Source of the DNA: Diaphorobacter aerolatus
Lineage (GTDB): Bacteria; Pseudomonadota; Gammaproteobacteria; Burkholderiales; Burkholderiaceae_C
Direction of reading: 5' to 3'
Length of the DNA stretch: 64,000 bases
Assembly: GCF_014489535.1 (NCBI RefSeq)
Contig: NZ_CP060783.1
Location: 4,857,501-4,921,500, forward strand
The position numbers were made by a program, and so were the translations under genes. The stretch's first letter is position 1; each line of letters opens with the position of its first letter. The notes under the pieces are model-generated. The model saw nothing but the letters and a program-made list of their open reading frames with translations, ran no database searches and was not told the origin of the DNA. Below are positions 38,579-46,037 of the stretch, piece by piece.

Positions 38579-38612
38579 TGTTGTATGTTGTAGCGCGCTA
38601 CAACATACAACA
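38579..38612. repeat. Perfect 34-bp palindrome
   Basis: Two 17-bp arms, the left beginning TGTTGTATGTTGTAGCG, are exact reverse complements with no spacer. It may be a regulator binding site, a single-strand initiation structure or a transcription stop after repC. No T-run follows either side. Confidence 0.75.
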
Positions 38613-38940
38613 GTGCGATTTCGATACCCTGTCGCATATGAGGCCGGCCCACTTTTTGCGCGCCGACCGAGCTGCAACACCGTCACTTCTGGCGATGCTG
38701 GCCACCGTCACCATTTCCGATGGTGACCACAGCCATCCCCATTTCTGACGATGGCGACCGAACTGTCTGTTGACACTTGAGGGCCATGCTGGGAATCCCC
38801 TGGGCCTACTCCCTCTTGGCGTTCAACTCTTCCGTGATGCTGACTGGACGGCCATCGCTGTTTCGATGGGCGTGCTTGTGTCATCGGCTCCATGTCAACC
38901 AACTTGGCCAATTATTGGAATGTTGTGCAGGCCGGCACTC

Positions 38941-38981
38941 CGTAACCTTCGGAGTAGTTCAGTTGATAACGGAGGTTTACG
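38941..38981 (+). promoter_or_regulatory. RBS-sequestering hairpin, copy 2 (traK leader)
   Basis: Same stem arms as at 36320: CGTAACCTTCG (38941-38951) and CGGAGGTTTACG (38970-38981). GGAGG at 38971-38975 is the traK ribosome binding site, 9 bp before ATG 38985. The loop keeps TTCAGTTGATAA but differs in its first six bases, so the stem is better conserved than the loop. Confidence 0.6.
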
Positions 38982-38984
38982 GAC

Positions 38985-39263
38985 ATGACGACTACAGAAA
39001 GCAGCTACCCGGAGGAGCTGGCTGCGCGGCTCGCTCATAAGCAGCAGACTTCACAGCTAAAGCGCAGGGACTACTTGGCCTTGTTCATGGCGGTGCGCTC
39101 GGACGTGACGGCAGCGATGGAGGCTGGCTACGCGCTCAAGATCATCTGGGAATACATGCGCGAGAGTGGGCGCATTCCTTTCCGCTACGAGACCTTTCTG
39201 AAATACGTTTGCCAGCACATCACCAATGCGCCGCCCGGTTCGACGAGTCAGAACACGAAGTGA
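38985..39263 (+). CDS. traK: TraK-like oriT-binding protein (IncP)
   Basis: 92 residues: YPEELAARLAHKQQTSQLKRRDYLALFMAVRSDVTAAMEAGYALKIIWEYMRESGRIPFRYETFLKYV is close to RP4 TraK, which bends oriT and assists relaxosome formation. In RP4 traK reads away from oriT; here it reads toward it, so the gene has been inverted or recruited separately. Intact. Confidence 0.82.
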   Translation: MTTTESSYPEELAARLAHKQQTSQLKRRDYLALFMAVRSDVTAAMEAGYALKIIWEYMRESGRIPFRYETFLKYVCQHITNAPPGSTSQNTK

Positions 39264-39452
39264 GGAAAGACCCGTGCCCAATCGCTGCAAGTGCACGGCT
39301 GATGCACTGTTATTGGTGGTTGGATCGCTGTAAGCGCGCGGAAATGGGCCATTTCCTTCCCATTTTCACGCTGCGGACGCGCTGTTGCGCAGCAATGGGG
39401 CGCTTATAGCGCGAGATTCGATGAATCGTTCGATGCAAAAACAACGCCATAA

Positions 39453-39580
39453 GGCGGGCAGGATGTGTGAAGTAGGCCCACCCGCAAGCGGGTTGTCCTT
39501 CTTCACTTCCCCTCATTCGCGCCGGGGGCGCTCAACGGGGCATCCTGCTCTGCGAGGCTGCCGGCTACCGCCGGTTGGAG
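39453..39580. other. oriT of RP4 (IncP-alpha) type
   Basis: The segment follows the RP4 transfer origin: GGGCAGGAT at the nic region, then GTGAAGTAGGCCCACCCGC, the ACCCGC-AA-GCGGGT hairpin (39480-39493), TTCCTTCTTCAC-like and CTCAACGGG-like blocks, then ATCCTGCTCTGCGAGGCTG. The predicted nick is on the minus strand after ATCCTG (complement of 39459-39464). traJ begins directly downstream, as in RP4. Confidence 0.85.
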
Positions 39581-39585
39581 GACAC

Positions 39586-39957
39586 ATGGGCGACGAGAAA
39601 CAAATCACCAGGAAGGGCAGCCCGCCGATCAAGGTGTACTGCCTTCCCGAAGAACGCGAATTGATCGAGGCGAACGCCAAGATGGCCGGAATCAGTGTGG
39701 CGCGCTACCTGCGCGACGTAGGGCAGGGCTACCAGGTCAAGGGAGTCATGGACTATCACTACGTGCGCGAGCTGGTGCGCGTGAATGGTGATCTTGGCCG
39801 CCGGGGCGGATTGCTCACGCTCTGGCTGACCGACGATCCGCGCACTGCCCGTTTCGGCGATGCAACGATCCTCGTCCTATTGGGTCGGATCGAAGCTACC
39901 CAGGACGAAATGAGCCGGCTTATGAAGTCGGTAGTGCAGCCGAAGGCCAAGCCTTGA
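39586..39957 (+). CDS. traJ: TraJ-like relaxosome protein (IncP)
   Basis: 123 residues: KGSPPIKVYCLPEERELIEANAKMAG, ARYLRDVGQGYQVKGVMDY and LTLWLTDDPRTARFGDATIL are close to RP4 TraJ, the ribbon-helix-helix protein that binds oriT and recruits the TraI relaxase. Start at 39586 after GGAGG. The next gene in RP4, traI, is missing; trbJ follows instead. Intact. Confidence 0.88.
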   Translation: MGDEKQITRKGSPPIKVYCLPEERELIEANAKMAGISVARYLRDVGQGYQVKGVMDYHYVRELVRVNGDLGRRGGLLTLWLTDDPRTARFGDATILVLLGRIEATQDEMSRLMKSVVQPKAKP

Positions 39958-39961
39958 GCGT

Positions 39962-39974
39962 TTTAGCGGCTAAA
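39962..39974. promoter_or_regulatory. IncP KorB operator (O_B) copy 3
   Basis: An exact TTTAGCGGCTAAA 5 bp after the traJ stop and about 180 bp before trbJ, where it could control trbJKL transcription. Confidence 0.72.
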
Positions 39975-40151
39975 AATCTGATGGGCAGTGTCATGATCGA
40001 ACGATAGGGGTATAGAAGCATCGATACGCAATGACGCCGTGACATAAACCAAAAAGGCCGGGCTTTGGTGTCGCTCTGGTCAAGTACCGATTAGCTACGT
40101 GGCGCAGCTACTCGATGACCCTGAATGCCACTTTCAGAAAGGTTTATCGAC

Positions 40152-40937
40152 ATGAAGAAGCATCGCTTTTTAGCGGCTAAAACCGCGCTCGCCGCCGTCC
40201 TGGCCGGCAGTATCGTCATCACCCCGGCGCAGGCCGGCATCCCCGTCATCGATGGCGGGAACCTGGTGCAGAACGTCATGACGGCCATCGAGTCGGTGGC
40301 GCAGACGCTCAAGCAGATTGAGCAGTACCAGACCCAATTGCAGCAGTACGAAAACATGCTGCAAAACACGATGGCCCCGGCCGCGTATATCTGGGATCAG
40401 GTGCAGTCCACGATCAACGGGCTGATGAATGCCGTCAACACGCTGGACTACTACAAGACCCAGCTCGGCAGTCTCGACAGCTACCTGGGCAAGTTCCAGG
40501 ACGTGGCCTATTACCGTGGCTCACCGTGCTTCTCGGCCGCTGGGTGCTCGGATGCCGAGCGCATCGCGATGGAGCAAAACCGCAACCTGGCGAGCGAGAG
40601 CCAGAAGAAGGCGAACGACGCGCTTTTCAAGGGCCTGGAGCAACAGCAGCGCAACCTTACCACCGATGCTCGCCAGCTCGAACGGCTCCAGTCGGCCGCG
40701 CAGGGTGCGAACGGGCAGATGCAGGCCATCGGCTTCGCCAATCAGCTCGCCGCCAACCAGGCAAACCAGCTCCTGCAAATCCGTGGCTTGCTGATCGCGC
40801 AGCAGAGTGCCGCGACCGCCAGGATGCAGGCCCAGGCCGACCTAGAGGCGCAACAACAGGCCGCCGGCGCGACTTCCAGGGAATCCAGGATCGAGCGCAC
40901 TGCCAGCCCGAGAAACTGGCTCGAACTGACCCGCTGA
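40152..40937 (+). CDS. trbJ: TrbJ mating-pair/entry-exclusion protein
   Basis: 261 residues. A signal peptide (MKKHRFLAAKTALAAVLAGS, cleaved near AQAG) is followed by GGNLVQNVMTAIESVAQTLKQIEQYQTQLQQYENML, the VirB5/TrbJ core, and QSAAQGANGQMQAIGFANQLAANQANQLLQ. A KorB operator is embedded in codons 6-10. In IncP plasmids TrbJ acts with TrbK in entry exclusion as well as in pilus assembly. Other trb ATPase and channel genes are absent. Confidence 0.87.
   Translation: MKKHRFLAAKTALAAVLAGSIVITPAQAGIPVIDGGNLVQNVMTAIESVAQTLKQIEQYQTQLQQYENMLQNTMAPAAYIWDQVQSTINGLMNAVNTLDYYKTQLGSLDSYLGKFQDVAYYRGSPCFSAAGCSDAERIAMEQNRNLASESQKKANDALFKGLEQQQRNLTTDARQLERLQSAAQGANGQMQAIGFANQLAANQANQLLQIRGLLIAQQSAATARMQAQADLEAQQQAAGATSRESRIERTASPRNWLELTR
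40169..40181. promoter_or_regulatory. IncP KorB operator (O_B) copy 4, inside trbJ
   Basis: TTTAGCGGCTAAA encodes the F-L-A-A-K part of the TrbJ signal peptide. Together with copy 3 it brackets the trbJ start. Confidence 0.65.
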
Positions 40938-40952
40938 CGGAGGCCCTGCACC

Positions 40953-41222
40953 ATGAAGAAAACGATGCTGCTTGCCGGCCTCGCGGTGGTGCTGGTGGCT
41001 GGCTGCGACAACAAGCCGGCCATCCCGCCCATGCCCGAGGTCAATGACACAAATTGCCAGATCGAGGCGATCAAGAAGATAGTGGACAAGGCCACGCGCG
41101 AGAAATTCGCCGGGCTGTGCTCGCGTCGGTCGCCGGCCGCCGGCGGCATCGCGCCGACCGAGAAGCCCATGAATTGGCTCGAACTGGCCGACCCGAAAGA
41201 CCTGAAGGAGGTGAAGCCATGA
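40953..41222 (+). CDS. trbK: TrbK-like entry-exclusion lipoprotein
   Basis: 89 residues with a lipoprotein signal (MKKTMLLAGLAVVLVAGC, lipobox VAGC). The middle contains TNCQIEAIKKIVDKATREKFAGLCSRR and the end NWLELADPKDLKEVKP, typical of TrbK from IncP-like plasmids. TrbK is the key entry-exclusion protein. Stop overlaps the trbL start. Confidence 0.82.
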   Translation: MKKTMLLAGLAVVLVAGCDNKPAIPPMPEVNDTNCQIEAIKKIVDKATREKFAGLCSRRSPAAGGIAPTEKPMNWLELADPKDLKEVKP

Positions 41223-42868
41223 AAGCACTGCACAAGGCGGCGCTGATCGGCATCGCTCTCGCGCTCTACTCCACCGCCGCATCGGCCCAGCTCACCAACC
41301 AGGGGATGCTTGACCAGGTGGTGACGGAGTTCACCACGCGGGCCATGTCCTGGCAGACGGTGGTGATGACTGCCGCGATGTTCCTGTTCTGGACGCTGGG
41401 CACGATCTCGCTGGTTTTCACGTTCGGCTTCATGGCGCTACGCAAGGCCGACATTGGCGAGTTCTTCGCCGAGTTCATCAGGTTCATTCTGTTCTTCGGC
41501 TTCTTCCTCTGGCTGCTGCGCAACGGCCCGGCCTTCGCCAACTCGATCATCCAGTCGCTGGCCCGGATTGGTGAGCAGGCGTCCGGGGTGGCATCGGTGA
41601 CACCCTCGGGCATCGTGGATATCGGCTTCATGATCTTGAAGCAGGCATTCAGCAACTCGTCGATCTGGTCGCCCGTGGATAGCTTCATCGGCGTGGCCTT
41701 GAGCCTCGGCATCCTGATCCTGCTGGCTGTCGTTGCCATAAACATGCTGCTGCTGCTCGTCTCGGGCTGGCTGCTGATGTACGCTGGCATCTTCTTCCTC
41801 GGCTTCGGTGGCTCGCGTTGGACTTCGGACATGGCGATCAACTACTACAAGACCGTGTTGGGCGTGGCCGTGCAGATCATGACGATGGTGCTCCTAGTCG
41901 GCATCGGGAATGACCTACTTACCAGCTTCTACGCCAGGATGAACACCGGCACGCTGAACTTTGAAGAGCTGGGCGTGATGCTGGTTTTTTGCGTGACACT
42001 GCTCATGCTGGTCAATCGTGTGTCCCCTCTTGTCGCTGGCATCATCACCGGCTCGGGAATCGGCGGCGCGGGTGGCTTCGGCAACTTCGGCGCGGGTGCT
42101 GCCATCGGTGCGGCTATGGGCGCGGCGAGCATGGCCACCGGTGCGGCAAGCGTGGCCGGTGCAGCCGTGATGGGTGGTGCAGCCTCGGCCGCTGGCGGTA
42201 TGTCGGCGGTCAAAGCAGCGTTCGAGAAAGCGGGATCGAGCGCCGGCGGCGAGTCGGGCGGGATGCCCATGCTCGGCGGCGGCTCCGACTCCGGCAGCGA
42301 TGCAGGCTCGTTTGCACAAACTGCTGGCTTTGGTGGCGGGGCAAGTTCAGGTGCGGGCACCACTACACCACTTGCGCAGGCCGCCGGTTTCGGCAGCAGT
42401 TCGGGCGGCTCGGGTGGCGGCAATGGGCAGCAGTCCGGTAAAACGGGTGGAGGTTCCAGCTCGAAGGGTGGCGACGAAGCCGGCCGCAAGAATGCCCAGC
42501 AAAGCGGCCAGCAGGCCGCATCAGGCAGCACCGGCCCCGGCATGCTGGCATCCGCCGCGTCGGCGCTTGGCGCAGCGGGCCGCGTGACGGCCGACGCCGG
42601 CGCGAACCTGATGCAAGGCGTCGGCGAGGTTGCGAAGGCCAAGGCTGCCAGCATCCGCGATGCCGCGGTCGAACGCATCGCCGACACCACCGGCGGGAAG
42701 ATCGCGGCGGCTATCAGGGCGAGCGCGGAGAGCGACCAGGCCGCCGTTGTCGAGTCGGTGCCGACATTCGGCGGCAACAACTTGGCAGGGACCGATTCGG
42801 CCGCTGCTGATCCTGATGATGAAGTGGCCGCGTTCGCCAACCGCAAGCACGGTAAATCGGAGGCGTGA
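41219..42868 (+). CDS. trbL: TrbL, VirB6-like inner membrane channel protein
   Basis: 549 residues. Signal-like N-terminus, then at least five to six hydrophobic segments between residues 40 and 290 (FIRFILFFGFFLWLLRNGPAF, LSLGILILLAVVAINMLLLL, GWLLMYAGIFFLGFGGSRWTSD) and a long Gly/Ser/Ala-rich soluble tail. Family match with TrbL/VirB6 is clear. Intact. It overlaps trbK by 4 bp. Without the other trb genes it cannot build a complete channel. Confidence 0.88.
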   Translation: MKALHKAALIGIALALYSTAASAQLTNQGMLDQVVTEFTTRAMSWQTVVMTAAMFLFWTLGTISLVFTFGFMALRKADIGEFFAEFIRFILFFGFFLWLLRNGPAFANSIIQSLARIGEQASGVASVTPSGIVDIGFMILKQAFSNSSIWSPVDSFIGVALSLGILILLAVVAINMLLLLVSGWLLMYAGIFFLGFGGSRWTSDMAINYYKTVLGVAVQIMTMVLLVGIGNDLLTSFYARMNTGTLNFEELGVMLVFCVTLLMLVNRVSPLVAGIITGSGIGGAGGFGNFGAGAAIGAAMGAASMATGAASVAGAAVMGGAASAAGGMSAVKAAFEKAGSSAGGESGGMPMLGGGSDSGSDAGSFAQTAGFGGGASSGAGTTTPLAQAAGFGSSSGGSGGGNGQQSGKTGGGSSSKGGDEAGRKNAQQSGQQAASGSTGPGMLASAASALGAAGRVTADAGANLMQGVGEVAKAKAASIRDAAVERIADTTGGKIAAAIRASAESDQAAVVESVPTFGGNNLAGTDSAAADPDDEVAAFANRKHGKSEA

Positions 42869-43190
42869 CTATGAAGGGTAGTGGCTTTTCGATTGCCTGG
42901 AGTTCGACTAAGTTCAGCGTCAGGCGGTGGAGTTTGAGCGACCTGGCGATCAATCAACCGAGCTTGATGCAGTGATGGAGATAGCAGCCTTCGCTGATCG
43001 CTCAACTCCGTCTGCAATCGAGGCCACGAGGCCGGCGGCCAAGTCATCGAGCAACAGTTACAGCGGCAGCAACAGGAATACGCCGCTGGCTGAGGCCGCC
43101 GGCTTCTACAGCAGCGGCCAGAGATAAAGCGCGCCGGCCGGCGTGGGGCCGGCCGACACTTCCACAACCCACCTACCACAGAGGTGAATC
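42869..43190. other. Region after trbL with a degenerate ORF
   Basis: A frame at 42927-43127 reads VEFERPGDQSTELDAVMEIAAFADRS and ends NTPLAEAAGFYSSGQR, with an in-frame stop just upstream. Its end echoes the TrbL tail (TTPLAQAAGFGSS, codons near 42361-42400). It may be a worn trbL duplicate or a decayed small gene. A GCCGGCC/GGCCGGC hairpin follows at 43133-43153. Confidence 0.35.
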
Positions 43191-43424
43191 ATGGCAACCT
43201 TGAATCCTACCAATGCAATCGCAACCCAGGCAGTTCATCATGCGGCCGCGCAGCTCGCGGCCCTGGACTGGATCGACCAAGAGGCGGCGCGGCAACTCTC
43301 GCCAATGGCCGAGGCCGTCGCCAATATGTTCATGATGCTGTACTACCAAGCCGAGACGGGGCAGGCCACGCGGGACGATTTTCGCCAAGCCCTGGATGCG
43401 GTGCGGCAATCACTCACCGCGTAG
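43191..43424 (+). CDS. Small plasmid-type hypothetical protein (77 aa)
   Basis: MATLNPTNAIATQAVHHAAAQLAALDWIDQEAARQL to DAVRQSLTA; helical, intact, with AGAGGTG upstream and a strong terminator right after it. No function recognised. It is the last gene of the trb segment. Confidence 0.6.
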   Translation: MATLNPTNAIATQAVHHAAAQLAALDWIDQEAARQLSPMAEAVANMFMMLYYQAETGQATRDDFRQALDAVRQSLTA

Positions 43425-43445
43425 GCTCTCGCACCAGGAAACAGC

Positions 43446-43468
43446 AAGGGCGGCCGATGGCCGCCCTT
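43446..43468 (+). terminator. Rho-independent terminator
   Basis: Arms AAGGGCGGCC and GGCCGCCCTT (10 bp, loop GAT) followed by GTCGTTTT. It stops transcription from the trb segment. The next 180 bp hold only repeats such as CGTCATTTCCGGCGATG (43583-43599) and GCGATGCTGGCCA (43628-43640). Confidence 0.7.
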
Positions 43469-43646
43469 GTCGTTTTCGGGCCTGCATCGCCGGAAGCGGC
43501 GATGCGCGCCGGCGTGCTCGAGCATCGCCAGATCGAGCGATGACGGCCGCCCTGCACCTTTCCCTTGGCGTGGATCTCGCATCGTCATTTCCGGCGATGA
43601 GGTCCACCTGCAGCACCGCCAGAAATAGCGATGCTGGCCAGCTTCG

Positions 43647-43994
43647 CTATTTGATGCCGTGCATGGCCCGCGCACGTGCCGCAACTTCGCGGGCGTGCTC
43701 GATATAGGCCGGGTCGGCCGTGGCTTCGGCATCGGCCAGAAACGCGGCTATGGCTTCGGCGGTTTGCAAGTCCTCGGGCAGCAGCTCACGGCCAACTGCA
43801 GGGGCATCCATCCATTCGCGCTGCTCCGGCGGCAATGGATACCGGCCGGGCGCTTCGGCTTAGGCCAGCAGCTCATTGAGCGTGTAGCGCACCCGGTCGG
43901 CCGAGACGGCGCGGGCCGAGTCGGCTTTCAGCGCGTCATGGGCCGGGCCGGCCTTCTGATGCAGCCAGGTTTCCAAGTTCTTCGGGTCAATCAT
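43647..43994 (-). pseudogene. Small protein with an in-frame TAA, downstream of a RelB/HTH-like antitoxin
   Basis: ATG at 43994 overlaps the upstream stop (ATGA) and encodes MIDPKNLETWLHQKAGPAHDAL to YTLNELLA, then TAA at 43860-43862. In the same frame the reading continues AEAPGRYPLPPEQREWMDAPAVG to RARAMHGIK. Either a nonsense mutation splits a ~115-residue protein or the 44-residue part is complete and the rest is a second small gene. Not recognised. Confidence 0.4.
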
Positions 43995-44397
43995 CGGCCG
44001 GCCTCATCGAGCAGCGCCGCCAAGCGTTCCAGGCCATCGACCGAATGCGCACGGAAGTGGCCGGTCAGCAGCTCGCCCAGCTCGGCCAGCGTCAATCCAA
44101 GAGCCGCCGCCGCTTGGTCGTTCGACAACTGCCGCGCCGCGATGGTCTGGCTGATCTTGGTTACAAGCGTGGCCTTGGCCTGCATTTCGTCGGCGTCGGG
44201 GCGGCCCAGGTCGGCATAGACGTTCGTGCTGCCATCGTGAGCTTCCGGCGTGTCGTCAGCATTCAGATCGGCGAGCAGCTCGGCAACCGTGGCAAACCGC
44301 CCCGAGACGCGAGCGGCGCGGGCATCCTTCATTGCCTGAATCGTTGTTTCGTTCGGGATCAGCGGCGGCTCCCCGTGTCTTTGCTGGCCATGCTCAT
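43991..44397 (-). CDS. RelB-like/HTH composite antitoxin-type protein, frameshifted
   Basis: Start at 44397 (MSMASKDTG). A base is missing in the run of four Gs (plus-strand cccc at 44371-44374); then LIPNETTIQAMKDARAARVSGRFATVAELLADLNADD resembles RelB/DinJ antitoxins, followed by YADLGRPDADEMQAKATLVTKISQTIAARQLSNDQAAAALGL, which resembles the HigA-type HTH. So two antitoxin-like modules are joined. No RelE/HigB toxin is adjacent. Confidence 0.55.
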
Positions 44398-44523
44398 TCC
44401 CTTGGGGTGATGTTCATCAAACGGTGGTTTTTTGGACATTAGCCAATGCTGCGTTTTGGCATCGCCAAGACTGGTAATAAGTGTTAAGATACCCGTCAAC
44501 TTTTCAGTGTTCTGAACGCGTCA

Positions 44524-45093
44524 ATGAATCAACGCATTGGATACGCTAGCGTGTCGACCGATGACCAGCACTTACACTTGCAGCGAAGCGCGCTCAAGCA
44601 AGTCGGCTGTGGGTTGATCTATGAGGAAGCCGCCAGTGGCAAAACCGCTACTCGTCCAGAGCTTGAGCAGTGCCGGAAGGTGCTGCGGGCGGGGGACACC
44701 CTTGTTGTTTGGCGACTCGATCGGCTAGGCCGCAGTTTGCCTGACTTGGTTCAAATCGTTGCCGATCTTGAACAGCAGGGAGTCTACTTTGAAAGTTTGA
44801 CAGAGAAAATCGAGACAGGCAGCGAAGCGGGTAAGTTGACGTTCCATGTGTTTGCAGCGCTTGCAGAGTTCGAGCGCAGCTTGATCCGGGAACGCACACA
44901 GGCAGGCTTAGCTGCTGCGCGCGCTAGAGGTCGAGCCGGCGGTCGGAGGCCAAAATTGGACGAGCAGCAGGTGCGCGAAATTAAGGTATTGTTGCGTGAT
45001 CCTGGTATCCATGTGGCAGACGTGGCTCGCAGGTACGGTGTGTCTCGAACAACCTTGTACAAGCATGTGGGCGTCATCGCTCCGAGGCTATGA
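44524..45093 (+). CDS. Serine recombinase (resolvase/invertase family)
   Basis: 189 residues, intact. RIGYASVSTDDQ carries the catalytic Ser (YARVS-type), followed by DTLVVWRLDRLGRSLPDLV, AALAEFERSLIRERTQAGLAAARARGR and a C-terminal HTH (HVADVARRYGVSRTTLYKHVG). It opens the AT-richer cargo segment. A small dyad TTGGC-ATC-GCCAA lies at 44456-44468 upstream. It may have mobilised the genes that follow. Confidence 0.88.
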   Translation: MNQRIGYASVSTDDQHLHLQRSALKQVGCGLIYEEAASGKTATRPELEQCRKVLRAGDTLVVWRLDRLGRSLPDLVQIVADLEQQGVYFESLTEKIETGSEAGKLTFHVFAALAEFERSLIRERTQAGLAAARARGRAGGRRPKLDEQQVREIKVLLRDPGIHVADVARRYGVSRTTLYKHVGVIAPRL

Positions 45094-45139
45094 GAGCGAA
45101 GAATGCCAGCGAGAATTATTTTATGGTTGAGGTGAGAGA

Positions 45140-46030
45140 ATGAAGGCTCACAGCTCAGCACAGCTTTCTGCTTTGACTCGGCTGTTCTCTGCGGCTGTTT
45201 TCAGAGAAATGGCGAAGAAGGGCCAGTCTGGCTTGTTTCGTTGCCTACTCGGACAGACCGATTTGATTGAACATCTTGATCAAAGCGCGACCGTTGGAGA
45301 CACCTTCGACTCTGCGTTCGATATCTTGAAGATTGTGGGGCATCGCGATGAGTATATCTATCGAGCAGCGATCACTCAAAAAGTCTTGATGGGGACACAT
45401 TCACTCCGCACTGCCTCGATGCTCAACGAGTTTCGTATCGGGAGTTGCAAGGCTGATCTCGTTATCTTGAATGGAACGGCGACAGTATACGAGATTAAGT
45501 CTGAGCGAGATTCGCTTGCGAGACTTGTTAATCAAGTCGAGAACTACAAGCGTGTCTTTGCAACGGTTAATGTGATTGCAAGCGAAGGGCATATTCAAAG
45601 CGTTTTGGACATAATCCCGAAAGATGTTGGGGTGCTATGCCTCTCTAAGCGATACAGAATTACATCAGTACGTGAAGCTGAGAATTGTCCATCGCGGATT
45701 TGTCCCGTGGCAGTGTTTGAATCGTTGCGAATGGCCGAAAGCATAGCTGTTTTGCAAGCGATGGGGATAGAGGTGCCGGAAGTTCCCAACACGCAAAAAC
45801 ATGCCGCAATGCGCGATCTATTCGCTAAAGTTGATCCCGTCCTTTTGCATGTCGAGATGGTGCGAACGCTCAAGCAAACACGCAATCTTGCTCCGCTCAG
45901 TGACTTGGTCGATCGTTTGCCGAAGTCTTTGCAGGCTGCGGCGTTGTCGATGCCCGTACACCGTTCTGAGCATTCGAGACTGATTGACGCTACAGCAACC
46001 CCGCTGCGCGTGGCCATGACCTGGAATTGA
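45140..46030 (+). CDS. sce7726-family protein, PD-(D/E)xK nuclease-like
   Basis: 296 residues, intact, lower GC than its surroundings. A nuclease-like signature is formed by E97, D106 and E118-I-K120 in MLNEFRIGSCKADLVILNGTATVYEIKS. The family is a conserved neighbour of sce7725 proteins, which follow here 7 bp later. Activity is not proven in the family as far as I know; a role in a defence or toxin module is inferred. Confidence 0.7.
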   Translation: MKAHSSAQLSALTRLFSAAVFREMAKKGQSGLFRCLLGQTDLIEHLDQSATVGDTFDSAFDILKIVGHRDEYIYRAAITQKVLMGTHSLRTASMLNEFRIGSCKADLVILNGTATVYEIKSERDSLARLVNQVENYKRVFATVNVIASEGHIQSVLDIIPKDVGVLCLSKRYRITSVREAENCPSRICPVAVFESLRMAESIAVLQAMGIEVPEVPNTQKHAAMRDLFAKVDPVLLHVEMVRTLKQTRNLAPLSDLVDRLPKSLQAAALSMPVHRSEHSRLIDATATPLRVAMTWN

Positions 46031-46037
46031 TCGCCGT

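Larger units (their letters stand above)
38387..38984. other. Putative replication origin region downstream of repC
   Basis: A 600-bp gene-free stretch with a KorB operator (38536), a 34-bp palindrome (38579), iteron-like repeats (CGTCACTTCTGGCGATG at 38681, CGTCACCATTTCCGATG at 38706, a looser CATTTCTGACGATG copy near 38741) and the dyad GTCACCAT-TTCCG-ATGGTGAC (38707-38727). Together these fit an oriV served by RepA/RepC. On the minus strand, 38890-38911 resembles the start of the divergent gene at 36281 (VDME), a relic of promoter duplication. Confidence 0.5.
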
